DNA from: Babylonia areolata
Taxonomy: Eukaryota; Mollusca; Gastropoda; Neogastropoda; Buccinidae
Assembly: GCF_041734735.1 (NCBI RefSeq)
Contig: NC_134891.1
Coordinates: 15,530,244 to 15,594,243, forward strand
DNA: 64,000 nucleotides
Direction: 5' to 3'
Shown here: in pieces, positions 12,301-25,600 of the stretch
Position numbering within the stretch: the stretch's first letter is position 1
Layout: each line of letters opens with the position of its first letter
The notes under the pieces: generated by a model
Seen by the model: only the letters and a program-made list of their open reading frames with translations
The model's database searches: none
Told to the model about the DNA's origin: nothing
Translations under genes and position numbers: made by a program

Positions 12301-15300
12301 CAGAGAGCCAGTAGACAGTGAGGTTTTTCAATATTGTGATGTCAGTGGAGTAATTACTTTATCAACATCATAAAATGGCTCCATCTGGTGAGTACAATAA
12401 TGCATGCATGTGAATGTGTATGCCCGCATGTGTGCGTGTGTGTGTGTCGTCTATTAAGTGTCAATGCATGTGCATCCCTGTGTGTGTGTGTGTGTTTGTG
12501 CGCGCGCATGTGTAAATGTATGCATGTTACATGCACTTCATGTCTATGGCATGCGACATGCACAACATTATTTCTTTATAAAGTAAATGGTACAATAATG
12601 ATAATCCCAAATGCATTTTACAAACATTCCACACACAAAGCATGCTACAAGCACCTCAAATGTATTTTTTGTGTGTCAATGTGTATTATGTCCCCCCTTC
12701 TCTCTCTCTCTCTTTCACCACCCCCTCTCGCTCTGGCTCCTTTTAGTGTTTTCGTACAAATGTGCGTTTGTGCTTTGTCATTCATTTTCACTCATGTTTT
12801 CTTTATTTCAGCATGTCACTTTGTGGAACCTGTTAAAAAAATAATCACACTCACCTCTCCCCCCCTTAAAAAAAGTGGCCAATTTCAGCTTGGAAAATGA
12901 ACAGGAATATAATCATGGAGATATAATCATGTGTGTTCAGGGGGGTGGGGGTTATAAATATATATGGTTAAAGTATATATATATGTGTGTGTGGGGGGTC
13001 TGTGTGTGGGTGTGGTGTGGTGTGTATTTTGTTTTATGTCTTGTCACACATACTGGTCATTTTGACATTTTGTTAAAGCACTGATTTTCAAAATTTAATG
13101 TTATTGTTCAAAAGGTAGAAGAGGATGGCGGGTTGAACTGTGAGTTGGAGATGGATAGATAGTGTGTGTGTGTGTGTTCACTCATATGAATGCTAACATT
13201 CGCAGACACACCACACTGACAGTGTAGCAAAGCATGGTTTTACACACTGAACTCGATGGCACTGTTATGTGTGAGAGAATTAGTGTGTGGGATGCCAAAA
13301 TTAAGGCAATCATTCCCTCTCTCCCTTCCTTCTCAGCAGGTGGCCTGTGCGAGGCCTGCCATTCCGACCTTGCAGGCCGCGAGTTATCAGGTTCATGTAG
13401 CAGCATCCCATTCTACAGCGCACTATGCATGGCTTCACTCTGTGCAAGTCGTTTTACTGTTCTGCCACTGTCGGTTACACCTTGCGTCTGAAATGTACCA
13501 GAGCCTGAAGCTGTTTCATTACTTCAGTTTTTCGCCTAGAGATAACTTGATAAGTGAATGCCACCTGCTTGGAACTAAAGTGCAAGGAAAAAACTGCCGT
13601 GTTTACTCCACTGGCCTTGGTGACAATGTTTATCACGTGCTGCTCCCACTTGGCTTGAACAGTACCCTTCCCACTCACTCATAATTGTATTTCTTTTTAT
13701 CACATCAGATTTCTCGGTGTGAAATTCAGGCTGCTTTCCCCAGGGAGAGCGCATCACTACACTAATGCGCCACCCACTTTTTTGTATTTTTTCCTGCGTG
13801 CAGTTTTATTTTTTTCCTATCGAAGTGGATTTTTCAACAGAATTTTGCCAGGAACAACCCTTTTGTTGCCGTGGGTTCTTTTACGTGCGCTAAGTGCAAG
13901 CTGCACACGAGACCTCGGTTTATCGTCTCATCCGAATGACTAGCATCCAGATCACCACTGAAGGTCTAGTGGAGGGGGAGAAAATATTGGTGGCTGAGCC
14001 GTGATTCGAACCAGCATGCTCAGATTATCTTGCTTCCTAGGCAGACGCATTACCTTTAAGCCATCACTCCACTCATACCCCCTCTGTTAGCCCATGCTTT
14101 TTCACAACCCACACTACTAGTTTTAAGAAACAGAGTGGGATCATGATTACATGTGGCTGTTCACCCTGCTACATTTTATCCCAATTGCAAGAAAGCATGG
14201 GGAGCACCCCTATGCTTTCCTGCAATGTGTAAAGTGTGTAAAATCCCACTTATCTCAATCAAAAACATTTCCTTTGTCATCGAGTTCGTTTTTTGTCTTT
14301 TCATAACACAATCTTAGAGAAAAATGAGAGATAAAAACAAAGAGAGATAGACATATAGAGGGGACGATGACGATGATCATGGTAATGGTGATGGCAATAG
14401 CAAAGAATCAATGGTGATGACACTGAAACTTACATCTATCTACTGCATTTCACATGAGGCAGATCATTGCAATCCACCAACCTAAAATTCAAGATCAGAA
14501 TTACAGCAAATAAACAGCAAATAACAAAATTATCATTATTATGGCAATGTGTTTAACTTGAACATAAATGTATGAACTATCAAGACTTGATCCTGACCTC
14601 TCCAGATGGACATTGGGAATAGCATTGAAATGGAACAACTTCCTACATAAATGTGATAGAAAAATAAGTTTGACAATGCTACAACCTTGTACGAGGATCA
14701 TGGAAATAGGACTGAATCAAGATTTGTTTTTTTGTTGTGATACAACTTTTTCTGTCAGTTCTTTTAGAATTATCCTTTATTTCATGCTTGTTCATGTTCA
14801 TCTGTTTGTATCAGCATCCATTCACATGCAACATCTCATTCAAAAGGAAATTTTTTTCCTAAAATTATGTTTATCTGACGTACTTACCGTGACCCACCAG
14901 TGAAGACTCCGGCAGGGGTCTGATTCCTGTCCTGTGCAAACTACTACCTGCCTATGCGGAGAAAACGAAAGTAGCTATGGCTGATAACCTCCCGGAAGTA
15001 AGTTACCTCCCCTCTGTATCCCAGACTAGCTTCCTCTTTTGACGGCAATTAAGCGTACCCAGTGCAGTGTGCAGAGAGAACAGGAAGTGGGGAGGAAGGA
15101 AGGGTCTTAAATGTGGGTCATGGTAAGTATGTTATATAAACGTAATTTTAGGAAAAAAAAATCCTTTTAACTACACATACTTTACCAGTGCAGAATGACA
15201 CGACAAGGTGGAGGGCTGACCTGTTCTATTGTTTGTGTAAGGTGATGGCTTGTTGTGCGACCACTGTGGAGGTGATGCCCCTTGAGCCATCCTTGCTTAA

Positions 15301-18300
15301 GCGTGAGACATCTCTTATGTAGAAATCAATAAAGATAGCATGGTTTTTCCAAGTGGGCAAAGGCAAGAGATGAGGACCATGCTCTGACTTCGTGAGCTCT
15401 GGCTGAGAAAGCGTTAAGTCCCAACCCTGCATCTGCATACGTGCCTTTGATCATACTGACTGTCCTTCAAGACTGAGATGTCTTGCTAATCTCGCGAGAG
15501 TGGTCAAGGTGTCAACTGATGAACAAGTGTCGAGCCTTTCCAATCAAAGTGAGGGCTGGAAATGCATACCCTGTGAGGTTGTCTAAAGTGAGCTAGAGGG
15601 CGGACAGTTTCTCATGAGGGCCTCGAGAAATGTATGAGGGCAGGCAGAGGCTGAACCTCAATGCAAGGAGGTGCACGTGGCCTGATCCTATGAGTCCACA
15701 TCGGTAGTGGGCCAACTGGGAAAGAGATAATTGTGTTTGAAGGGATCTGTGGCCCCAGGATGTTGGGTTTGCCTTAGGCGTGACAGTCAGATCTGTAGTG
15801 CTCCTCCATGTGAGCTGACAGGTGATGGGTGCGCCCCCTCTCCCCGCCCCTTTTTGTAGCTGCAAAAAGCGACACTGACCTGTTGCCTGAGCATAGAATG
15901 GCAGGCATTTGGCTACAAGAGACTTGAAGACTTGATGGCTTCTCTGCCCGGGTGTGGCATGTTCGATCAACATACGGAATTTTGCAGGCAGTCAACAGGT
16001 GGGTTGGATCAGGCTGTGGAAGTGTGCTTTAGGTGCCTCTAGGCCATGAAGTCTCTTTCTGTGGTGGGGAAGAGGTTGTCTCCATGAGGAAAGTTTGTAC
16101 TGAAGGCACTAACTGAGAAATGGGACAAGATCCATGACTGGCCTCTGGCCCTGTGTAGTACGCTTGAAGTCTGGGATGGAGCCGTGAGGGGCATTTGGGA
16201 CAGAATGGCTATAGATCTGTTGAACTAGCCATTGGAGGGCATGAATCAGCATGGGTAAAACAGGAAACAGCTGTTGTGTGCTACAGGTATGAAGGTGGCC
16301 ACCAAGTTGGTTCTGCTGAAATGTAAGGAAGCCAGAGAGATGTGACGTGGTCTTGTGGGGCAACCGTGTGCCTGAAAGACATGGTGCTTGCTGCCAAAGT
16401 GACAACAAAGTCATCCTCAGACAGGCCCTTGGCTGAAGATTGACACTCCATCAACACGTCAGGGAGTGTCCCAATGGCAAGACAGTGCTTGTAGGCAGGA
16501 GACCTGCCAGAGTATCAACCTTTCTGTGAGAAGCCCCTGTCGGGGATGGTCACTATGTTGGGCGATAGGGGAAATGGGGGATGACCCTGTAGGCCAGGGA
16601 ATTTAGATGAAAGTTTGCATTAGGTCAAAATGTCTGCAACAAAACTGTTCTTTTTACGTTAAAACAGAATAAATCATACTGATCACACTGATATAAAAGT
16701 TGACTACAATAGGGCGGCGGGAACATAGGTAGATTTTGATTTTTAATGTCCAGAATCGAATATTTTTATTACTTCTGCCTGTGTGAGATCGCCTTACGAA
16801 GAGTCGCAAGGCAAGCACAGGCGAAGGTTACGCAAGCGCGGTATAAGGGGTCGCCAGAGGAAAGCGTTCAGCGCGGTGCAGTACATGTGACTGACTGCTG
16901 CCACGCTGATGCTGATCTGTGAGCAGGTCACTGCGACAGACAACTGATACTGAACAGTAAGCTAGGAACAGAGCTCTTTGGGGTCAAAAGGAAACAAACA
17001 TTTTCAATTTCCTGTATTTTATACTTAAGTGGTAAAAGACGCAAATCCGCTTTTATGCATGTTTTCCAGTTTCCTACCATTCATGACATATCATAAAGAA
17101 TGAAATCGGTATTATACCGACTGCAAAAGTGAATTTATGAAGGCAGCACAGGATCATTTAGTTCGTAAGTACAATTTTGTTGATATTTTACACAATGCAC
17201 AACTTGGACCGGATATACTCCATGCTCCGCTTATTAACGTGTAGAATATAAATATCTAAATATGTGTTAACCCGGTTCGGTTTCAAGGAACATTATCAGC
17301 GCTCTGTCCAGACAATAAATTGGGAAAGTATGGAGGGCAGATGATGGCAAAATTGAACATCATGTCTTGATGTGAAAAGAACGGTATGAAATACATATTT
17401 TTCTTTGGAAATTAACCAGTATTTGCAAATGTGACTCACGAACCCTGGCGCAGAAGACGTCGATTTAGCATGGGATATAAATAATAAACATAATGATAAC
17501 AATGGATCATAAATTTTATTAATTATTATGTAAAACTTTGTTGCAACACATGTAACATTGAATCCAGTTTACCTAAACTAACTTTGAATTACTGGATTTA
17601 TAATAATGATAGTAATGAATCTATCATGCGATCCTTAGCCAATGCAATGCATTCAAACAAAGCCTGTGCAAAATTATGTATTTTATTAATGATTACCTAA
17701 AACCTTATGACATATGTAACATGGAACCCAAAATACCTAAACTAACTCCACCACCATGGATGATTTTATTTTTCAGAAACACTGCAGGCACTCCATTTTC
17801 ACATCAATTCTCCCCAGTGTTTAACTGTTTAAAGTACTACCGTTCATCTTATTATGAAATGGGAATTGTATTATTTATATCACTTGACAAGAGTTTTCCT
17901 CTTTATCTGAAGGATTGTGATCAAAACACCGGATTCTTTGTATCCTTCTATTCGGTCAATCAACAGAAAACTGATTAGCGTTATCCTTACAGTGAACAAA
18001 TATGTAGGATTGTAGAAAAACAAAATGTAATAAAAGTAAGACTTTGAGAAAAAACAAAACCAAACAACAACAACAATAACAACAAACAACAAATAAAAAT
18101 AAGGAATTTTATTATCTGTGTAAAGCAGAACCAAAGAACATGTGTTCCATGTCCGAATGTGACACCTGACTTCATCTCAACACAACTAAACGTGAAATGC
18201 TTCAAACTTAATTAATTTTAAGAAATTCATTCACAATCAATGTATACTTTGGTTTTTCAGAACTTGTGTGATGTAAAATGTGGCTGTTCTAATTTTGCAA

Positions 18301-21300
18301 AACAATAAGCGTGTAGGGACTGACATGTTCCGGATACAACAAATTTTTTTCATTCCACACTTCGTCTGTCTTGTGAAATGATAAACTACATCATTTTGTG
18401 ATAAAACTTCACCAGACAGCAAAAGCCAAAATCAAGGTAATTTAAGGGGGTGATTTTCTACTTTGAACATTGTTGTTTGGAACTTTTGATGCAACAAGTC
18501 TTCAACTGAAAACAGTCTTACTGAACTACATGTGTTGACTCGGTTCGAAATCTTACGCCAGTATCCGTATATTACCGCATCTTGCCATGTGTCAGAAACA
18601 GTGATTGTGTCTAAACTTAATCGGATCAGAGATAAATGTACAAACAAACCATAACAACAATGAAATTAACATACACAGTTTTTTGTTGTTGTTTTTTTTG
18701 TTTTTGTTTTGTTTTTAATATAGCAACCATGGGGTGCGAATGAACATATCGGAGATTTTCGTATATGTACATCTCACATGCTGTCGGAAACAACACATTC
18801 TCTGAAACTGTGTTCAAAACACACATGATTGAAGGGTGTTTGTCAAACCGATTTACGCTTTCCCGCGATGAATCCGCATGATTTATGTGGAAACAGTTCT
18901 AATTTTGTTTACATGTGTATTTTTATTGGGTCGTTTACATGCACAGAAGTAACACAGAAAAGCGGAACTGAAAATTAATATATGACGTCGATTGCAATTA
19001 AATAGTTGAATAGACATTTTTTTTCAGAAAATGAGTGTATGTGCTGCAGAAGATAGATGTGTTGACCACCTGTTGCAAATAAAGAACGTGCAGTGTATTC
19101 ATGAATGTGCTTGCCTTTGAATGAATAAAAATACGTCAAGAGGAACGGGTTGTTTACATCTGTCACGCAGGTTTTTTTCGTAATATTTCAAACTTGATGT
19201 ACCATTTTTACTGATGATCAGTGTTTTATTATCACAACGAATGAATTTAGATCAGGTCTGTATGTACTGGATTTTAATCAGGTTTGTACTGATTTGTTTC
19301 TGACCACTTCATGTTCAGACACATTGCCATGTCACAAAATGGCGCTGAAATTTTGGATGTTTTTAATAATTTTCAACACATTTAAGACACAAGTACAAAC
19401 CATATTCTCACAAAATTGTTGCAGACATTTCTCTAATGAATTGCAATCCTGACAACAAGTGAAACATTTGAATAATCATTGTAAACACATGCTTATACTG
19501 AATCAGACTGAGAGACCCCCATTTCCAACAAAGTTCTGGAGACTGACCCATTTTCATTTTCCAGGCAGTCTTTGCTCTTCATGACTATCTGATGCACTTC
19601 ATTTTGCCACCTTCATACTCCAGCCAGATACATTTTCTTTCCCAAGCTAAACTGACGTGTCTACTGCGCCAGGGTTCGTGAGTCTCATTTGCAAATACCG
19701 CTTCATTCCCAAAGAAAAATATATATTTCATACCGTTCTTTTTACATCAAGACATGATGTTGGTCGATTTTGTCATCATCTGCCTTCCATGCTTTCCAAA
19801 TTAATTGTCTGGACAGTGCTCCGACAATGTTCATTGAAACAAACCTAGTTAACAGGTACTGAGATATTCATATACTGCACGTTAATAAACAGAGCATGAA
19901 GTATTTCCAAGTTGTGCATTGCATAAAATGTCAACATAATTGTTCTTACGAACTAAATGATCCTGTGCTGCCTTCATAAATTCACCTTTGCAGTCGGTAT
20001 AATACCGATTTCATTCTTTATGAAATGTCAGGATTGGTAAGAAACTGTAAAACATTCACAAAAGCAAATTTGCGTTTTCTACCAGTTTAGTATATAATAG
20101 ATGAAATTAAAAATGTTTGTTTCCTTTTGACCCCAAAGAGTTCTCTTATTTTCTGTACGGTATCTGTCATCAGTCGCATTGACCTACTAACGGAGGTATA
20201 GGACCATCAGCGCGGCAGCAGACAGCCACAAGTACTGTACCGTGCTGAACGCTTTACTCTGGCGACCCCTTATACCATGCTTGCGTAACCCTGGCTTGCT
20301 CTTGCCTTGCGGATCTTTGTAAGGCACTCTCTCAAGGCCAGAAGTGTGACAAATAATTATTAAAAACCAAAATCTAATTATGTTCCCGCCCACCTACAGC
20401 GGTCAAGTTTATATCAGCGTGATCAGTATGATTTATTCTATTTTATTGTGAAAAGAACGGTTTTGTTGCAGACATTTTGACCATTTTTGTATCTGTCCTG
20501 CACTACTGTGAATGAGGGGACTGCATGAGGAGTTAATGTGAGGCCGCCGGTAGTACGGAGAGTGAAAACTTTGACAGAGTAGGAACAAGCAGTGCAATAG
20601 GGACAGCACGGACTTAACCCTTTGAGCCCTGACCACCGTTTTACTGGTGGTAGAGAAAAATGACATAATGCCTAGCCACCGGTTGAGTGGTGCGTAAACA
20701 CTTGTGTTGTGTTTTGCTATTGGTCGACTTATATTGAAGAGCCAATCAGAAAAAACGTAATATTCTGACGTCAGCGAACGTAGTACCAACATGGCCGCGC
20801 CTTTTCACTGTGTTTTGTGCATGTGCTTTGGATAAAAAAGATCGATTTCTACCATGAAGCATGCAGAGTCTCAACCTGACACGCCTCCTTTGATCAACTG
20901 ATTCTGCATGCTCAGATTCATTTTCAACATCACTATCTGTAGCAAAATCATCCGATTCGAATTCCACCTCACTGTCAGAGTAATCATTGTCATACTCTAC
21001 TTCCGATAAATCATCAAGCATATGAATTACTTGCTGCGTTGTGTACAGTTGTTTTCTCACACGTTTTGTCCCTGATTTCTGCCCTGACGGGCCAGGTTGA
21101 AACTCTGCACGCTTCAAGTGTTTACACACCGCTCAACCGGTGGCTAGGCATTATGTCGTTTTTCTCTGCCACCGGTAAAGCAGTGGTCTGGGCTCAAAGG
21201 GTTTAATACCAATTATTTGCAAATTTTGGCTCAGGAGCTCAGGCAGAAGGGTTAAAATCGCTCAGGAACTCAGGGCTCAAAGGGTTAAAGAACAGAGTAG

Positions 21301-22617
21301 GCTGGTATTGTGTGCTGCCACCTGGCTAATGGCCTTTGTTGCAGCAGGATCCGTTGGAGAAGTGCATGCGAAGATTGCCCCTCTGTAACCACAGCAGTGG
21401 TTGTGTCAAAACTAAAAAAGGTCAGGCAAGGAAGACCAGGTGGGGAAATCACTTTCCACCACCAATGGTTTGATGAGTTGATGCGGCATTATGTTCAAGC
21501 ATGATGACGGGCCGAGCTATGAGACCAAAAAGTGGCTGCTGCTGTGCTGGTACAAGAGGGCATAAAGGTGTGCCTCTGTGCCCAGCGAATGAGTCGTTGT
21601 GCTATACAAGAAACATTCCCCTTGATCAATATGCCTTTCCTCCTAAACATAGAGGAACGTAATTTTTACCCTGGCCTTCTGCTATCGGTGAGGTGTGGAA
21701 GGGATGGACGTGGGGCTGAGCAAGTCAGAAGTGTACCCCATGCCAAGCGTGTGGCCTGATTGTCTTCTGCCCAGCAGACATTCTTTAGGCCTGATAAAAC
21801 TTGGAAGTCGAAGACTGACATCCATTAATGGAAGGGCCAGCTGGGATGTATGGCCCGTGTGAAACTGATCAAATGACAGTAGTGCGAAGCTATCATTGTT
21901 CTAGGCAGTCTTTAGGCCTGATAAAATTAGAAAGGTGAAGACCAACATTCATGAATAGCAGGGCCAGCTAGGATGTAGAGGCCATGTGAAACATATCACA
22001 ACCATAACAGTGTGAAGCTAGGGTTGTTCACGGCAGTCTTTAGGCCTGATAAAACTTGGGAGGTGAAGACTGACATCCATCAATGATAGGGCCAGCTAGG
22101 ATGTATGGCCTTTGTGAAGCTGTTAACACAACCACAGTGGTGCAAACCCAGGGTTATTGTAGGCAAAGGAGGGAAGAAAAGATGCCTTGCAACCATGGCA
22201 GGAATAAAGGGCTTGTGTGTCTCTGAGTAGCATGCCTAAATTGGAATGCCTTGTCTCTCCTTGCACCAAGAGAGTGCATCCTTAGCCATGTGGGTGAGAA
22301 GGGAGTGTTATGTGGGTCCCTAAGGACCAGCCACTACAGAGATGTGAAAGGATCATACATTCAGGTTTCAACAAGACAGTTTTGTCTGTGAGTGCAGTGG
22401 TCCTCCAAAAGCAAGGAAGGGATGTATTTATGAAAATAAATACATACATGTACTAAGGGATATGTATAGACTTCAACTCAAGTGATGATGTCAGGAAATA
22501 TGACTATGACTATAGATCAAAGCAAAAAAATAAACAGCTGTACAAGCATACATGTAGCATGCACAGATATACCCAAGTAAATGGGTATGTGTGCATAATT
22601 AGTAATGGAAAGGAATC

Positions 22618-22694
<77 letters not shown>

Positions 22695-25600
22695 GTACAT
22701 ACACATATGAATATTGTGTCAGTATGCAGACGCATAAAGTTCTGATCATCATGTACAGAATCACTCAAATGCAAATGTGCATATATTGCTATGTAGGAAA
22801 TCTCAGTGTGTAGAGATAGAAATATAATTATACATGTTATTATGAAAAATGTATAAACATATCCCGTAAACACACACACATGTATACAGAGGGATAAATA
22901 TACATCTATATATGTAATATATAAAAATATATATAAATATAGCTAGATTTTTGTTGTTGTTGTATATGTTAACAAATAATAATAAATAAAAACGAAAATA
23001 TTGTGTTTTATTTCATGTTATTGTGTTAACAAGAAAAGAAGGGTAATTGGATTGGTTGCCTGCAAAGGACTGTGCAAGGCGGGGTGAAGAACCAAAAGTT
23101 CAGTAGTACATAGCCTGAGAAACAGCAAGAAAGGTGTAGTTGCTGTGCAAGGTTGTATAAAGCCCACGAATGGGTAGCGAATGAAAATGCGAAAAGACAT
23201 CGTTGGTCGTCAATAAAAGGGGCTGGAGTGACTTGGTGTGTAGGCGGAAGGGAAGTAACCACAATGCCAACCACCTAGGTTACAAAAGCAGAGTTGCCTC
23301 CCTTGGTGCCGATAGTCGGCAAAAAGGAGGGTGCCTTTAGAGCACATATCATGCCGTGTGTGGGAGTCCGTGGTTCAATGCCATCGTAACCGACACGGGT
23401 GAATACGGCCACAAGGGGAATAATTATACCGTCCCTTAGTGCCGTGGGCATCCCTACCCGAATCGGTCGCCATGGGATGCGAGATGGTCGGGGCATGTGG
23501 CATGACAGTGCCGTAAGCCAGTGTCATGGACGTTGTGGATGAATATTGAGGGGGTAGCAAGACCATCGGCTTGCCATGGGATGTGTGTCCCCCTGTAGAT
23601 GAATGGCAGTCCAACTTTGCAAATAGCTCCTGCAAGAGGACCGACCGTCAGACTGTGTGTGTTGACGCATAAAAGGGCAGACAAGATCGGCCTGAGCACT
23701 GCCGAGTGGCACGATCAAGTTATAAAGAAGCACTCCGACGTGGAAGTGCCAATATTAGTCTGGGTAACAGCAGAGTCCGGCAGTGGGGCATAAAAAACCA
23801 GCACAGCCGAAGTTCAAGGGGCTGTGCACACACCTGCTCTGTGGGCAATGGGGCGGTGCAGGCGCAAAGCAGGTAACTGCGGCGGTCGCTGGCAGGTGTG
23901 CCGAAGTGGAAGTTGCTGATGTTCGGGACAAGGGGGAGGGTGCACAGATATAATAATAAAAATAATATTTTTATTTTTATATAGCGCTATAATACAAGCA
24001 TAAGCAAGCTCTAAGAGCTTTTCAATCCAGTACCTAAAGTGAAACAAGAAAGTATATAAAAAGTAGTAGAAACATAAAACAGAATCATTAATAATATAAA
24101 AACACAATGCATAAAACTCACAAAGTAACATACTATCAATACTACAACTGTTACACTCCAACACTCACACTAACACACACGCACAGACACACACATGATT
24201 AAATGGCTGAGATGACAGCAATTTTCACTTAAAATACATACATGTAAAAAGGAACATAACTGTAATCTGCATTCCATAGATTTTGTAAAAACTGTAAAAT
24301 AAAATTTTGGACAGAAAAGGTAAAAGGGGTAAAAATCGGGTCATTCTCCCTTTCGAACCACACCACCACCATCCATCTACCCACCCCCATTCTCTCCACT
24401 CTCCCATCACACACACTCACATTGCCATGGGCCTGAGACAACAGCACATACGGGCGTGTGTGTCCCCTAGTGGTCCACCTTCCTCCCTACCTAGAGAGAG
24501 GCCTAGTGGCCCACCTTCCTCCCTACCTAGAGGGAGGGTATCCTGACTCACCTCGATCACCACTGGATGCGAGACGGTCAGGGCATGCCACGTGTGGGGC
24601 ACGGATATGTTGTCCGGCCGCCGTCACAGACAAAAAACATATTGGATTGAGTGTGCAGAGCGGTGGACGTATATCCATGTTGGTTCCCCTAAGTGAACAC
24701 ATGCTCAGTCACTGAAATTTTGGGCATGGGGAAAGAGACAGAGGGCGACTCATGCACTGCCGACTGACATGGCAGAGAAAATGCGGATCGTGGACATGAA
24801 TCGATCCAGTCAAAAAAGGAAACAGCACAACTGACCTTTGTGTGGGTAAATAAACCCAGAGATGGCACCGGAGGTGGTAGTGGTCTGGGGTCGACCAGAG
24901 GGAGTGGAGGAAGTGTGGAAAGGCTGCAAGGCTTAAGTTCTGCCCCAAATACTGTACCTGTACCTGTTGCTGAGGGAGCCCGAAGTAGAGGGCTCTAACA
25001 ATTGCGACTGCACCTTAATTTTAGCTTGATTTCCCAAACGAGCTAATTAAGTTTGTGACCTGTTATTATGTCCTCGTCAGACACAAAGCATGAGTGTCAA
25101 AGAAATTGATAGACAGTCAGAAAATACACACCAAAAAATTAGCCGTATGAAGAGCACAGGATTAGAAGTCAAATTGGCTGCCGGAAAAAGAGGAAGCTAG
25201 TCAGGGATACAGAGGTGAGGTAACCTACTTCCAGGAGGTTATCAGCTGTAGCTACTTTTGTTTTCTCCACATAGGCATGCAGTAGTTTGCTCAACACAGG
25301 AATCAGACCCCTGCCAGAGTCTGCACTGGTGGGTCACAGTAAAGTATGTGTAGTTAAATCAGCTTTTCGATTTCATAGCAAACCAGACAGACAAAAAGAA
25401 GCATACAAATGAAATCAATCAATCCTGTGTCATCACCATCAACATTTTCATTGATGTCACCATTATCATCATGATCATCAGTGTTATCATCCCCCATCTC
25501 TTTTTTTGCTCTCTCATTCTTCTCCGAGATTTGTGTTTGTAAAAACAAAGAAACCAATCCTGATGACAAAAGAAATGAAAATAAGGGGGACTTACTAGTA

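Larger units (their letters stand above)
16623..20482. mobile_element. 3.86 kb element with about 840 bp inverted terminal repeats
   Basis: 16623-17469 and 19646-20482 are inverted copies of each other at roughly 85 percent identity by eye, with small indels. They start GGTCAAAATGTCTGCAAC and end with its complement, enclosing a 2.18 kb AT-rich non-coding spacer. No transposase was seen and no clear target-site duplication was found. It is a non-autonomous long-TIR or foldback element of unknown superfamily. Confidence 0.85.
21289..23280. other. MSH6 intron 1, tandem repeat and microsatellite region
   Basis: Apart from the tandem units and the TA array listed separately, no feature was recognised. 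Confidence 0.4.

Noticed and set aside
13234-13684. Overlapping ORFs of 85 and 142 codons
   Set aside because: They overlap in several frames with no recognisable domain and no conserved start.
14880-14920. R1 leader resembles the 5' end of U1 snRNA (TACTTACC, then GGCAGGGG)
   Set aside because: Only two short matches with wrong spacing; stem-loops and the Sm site are absent.
15226-16414. Minus-strand ORFs as a tyrosine-recombinase retroelement
   Set aside because: A faint resemblance (QPELTKS) only; no catalytic Arg/His/Tyr set could be shown.
16623-20482. Long-TIR element as a Polinton derivative
   Set aside because: The ends do not both start AG, no 6 bp target duplication was seen, and no capsid, polymerase or integrase remnant is present.
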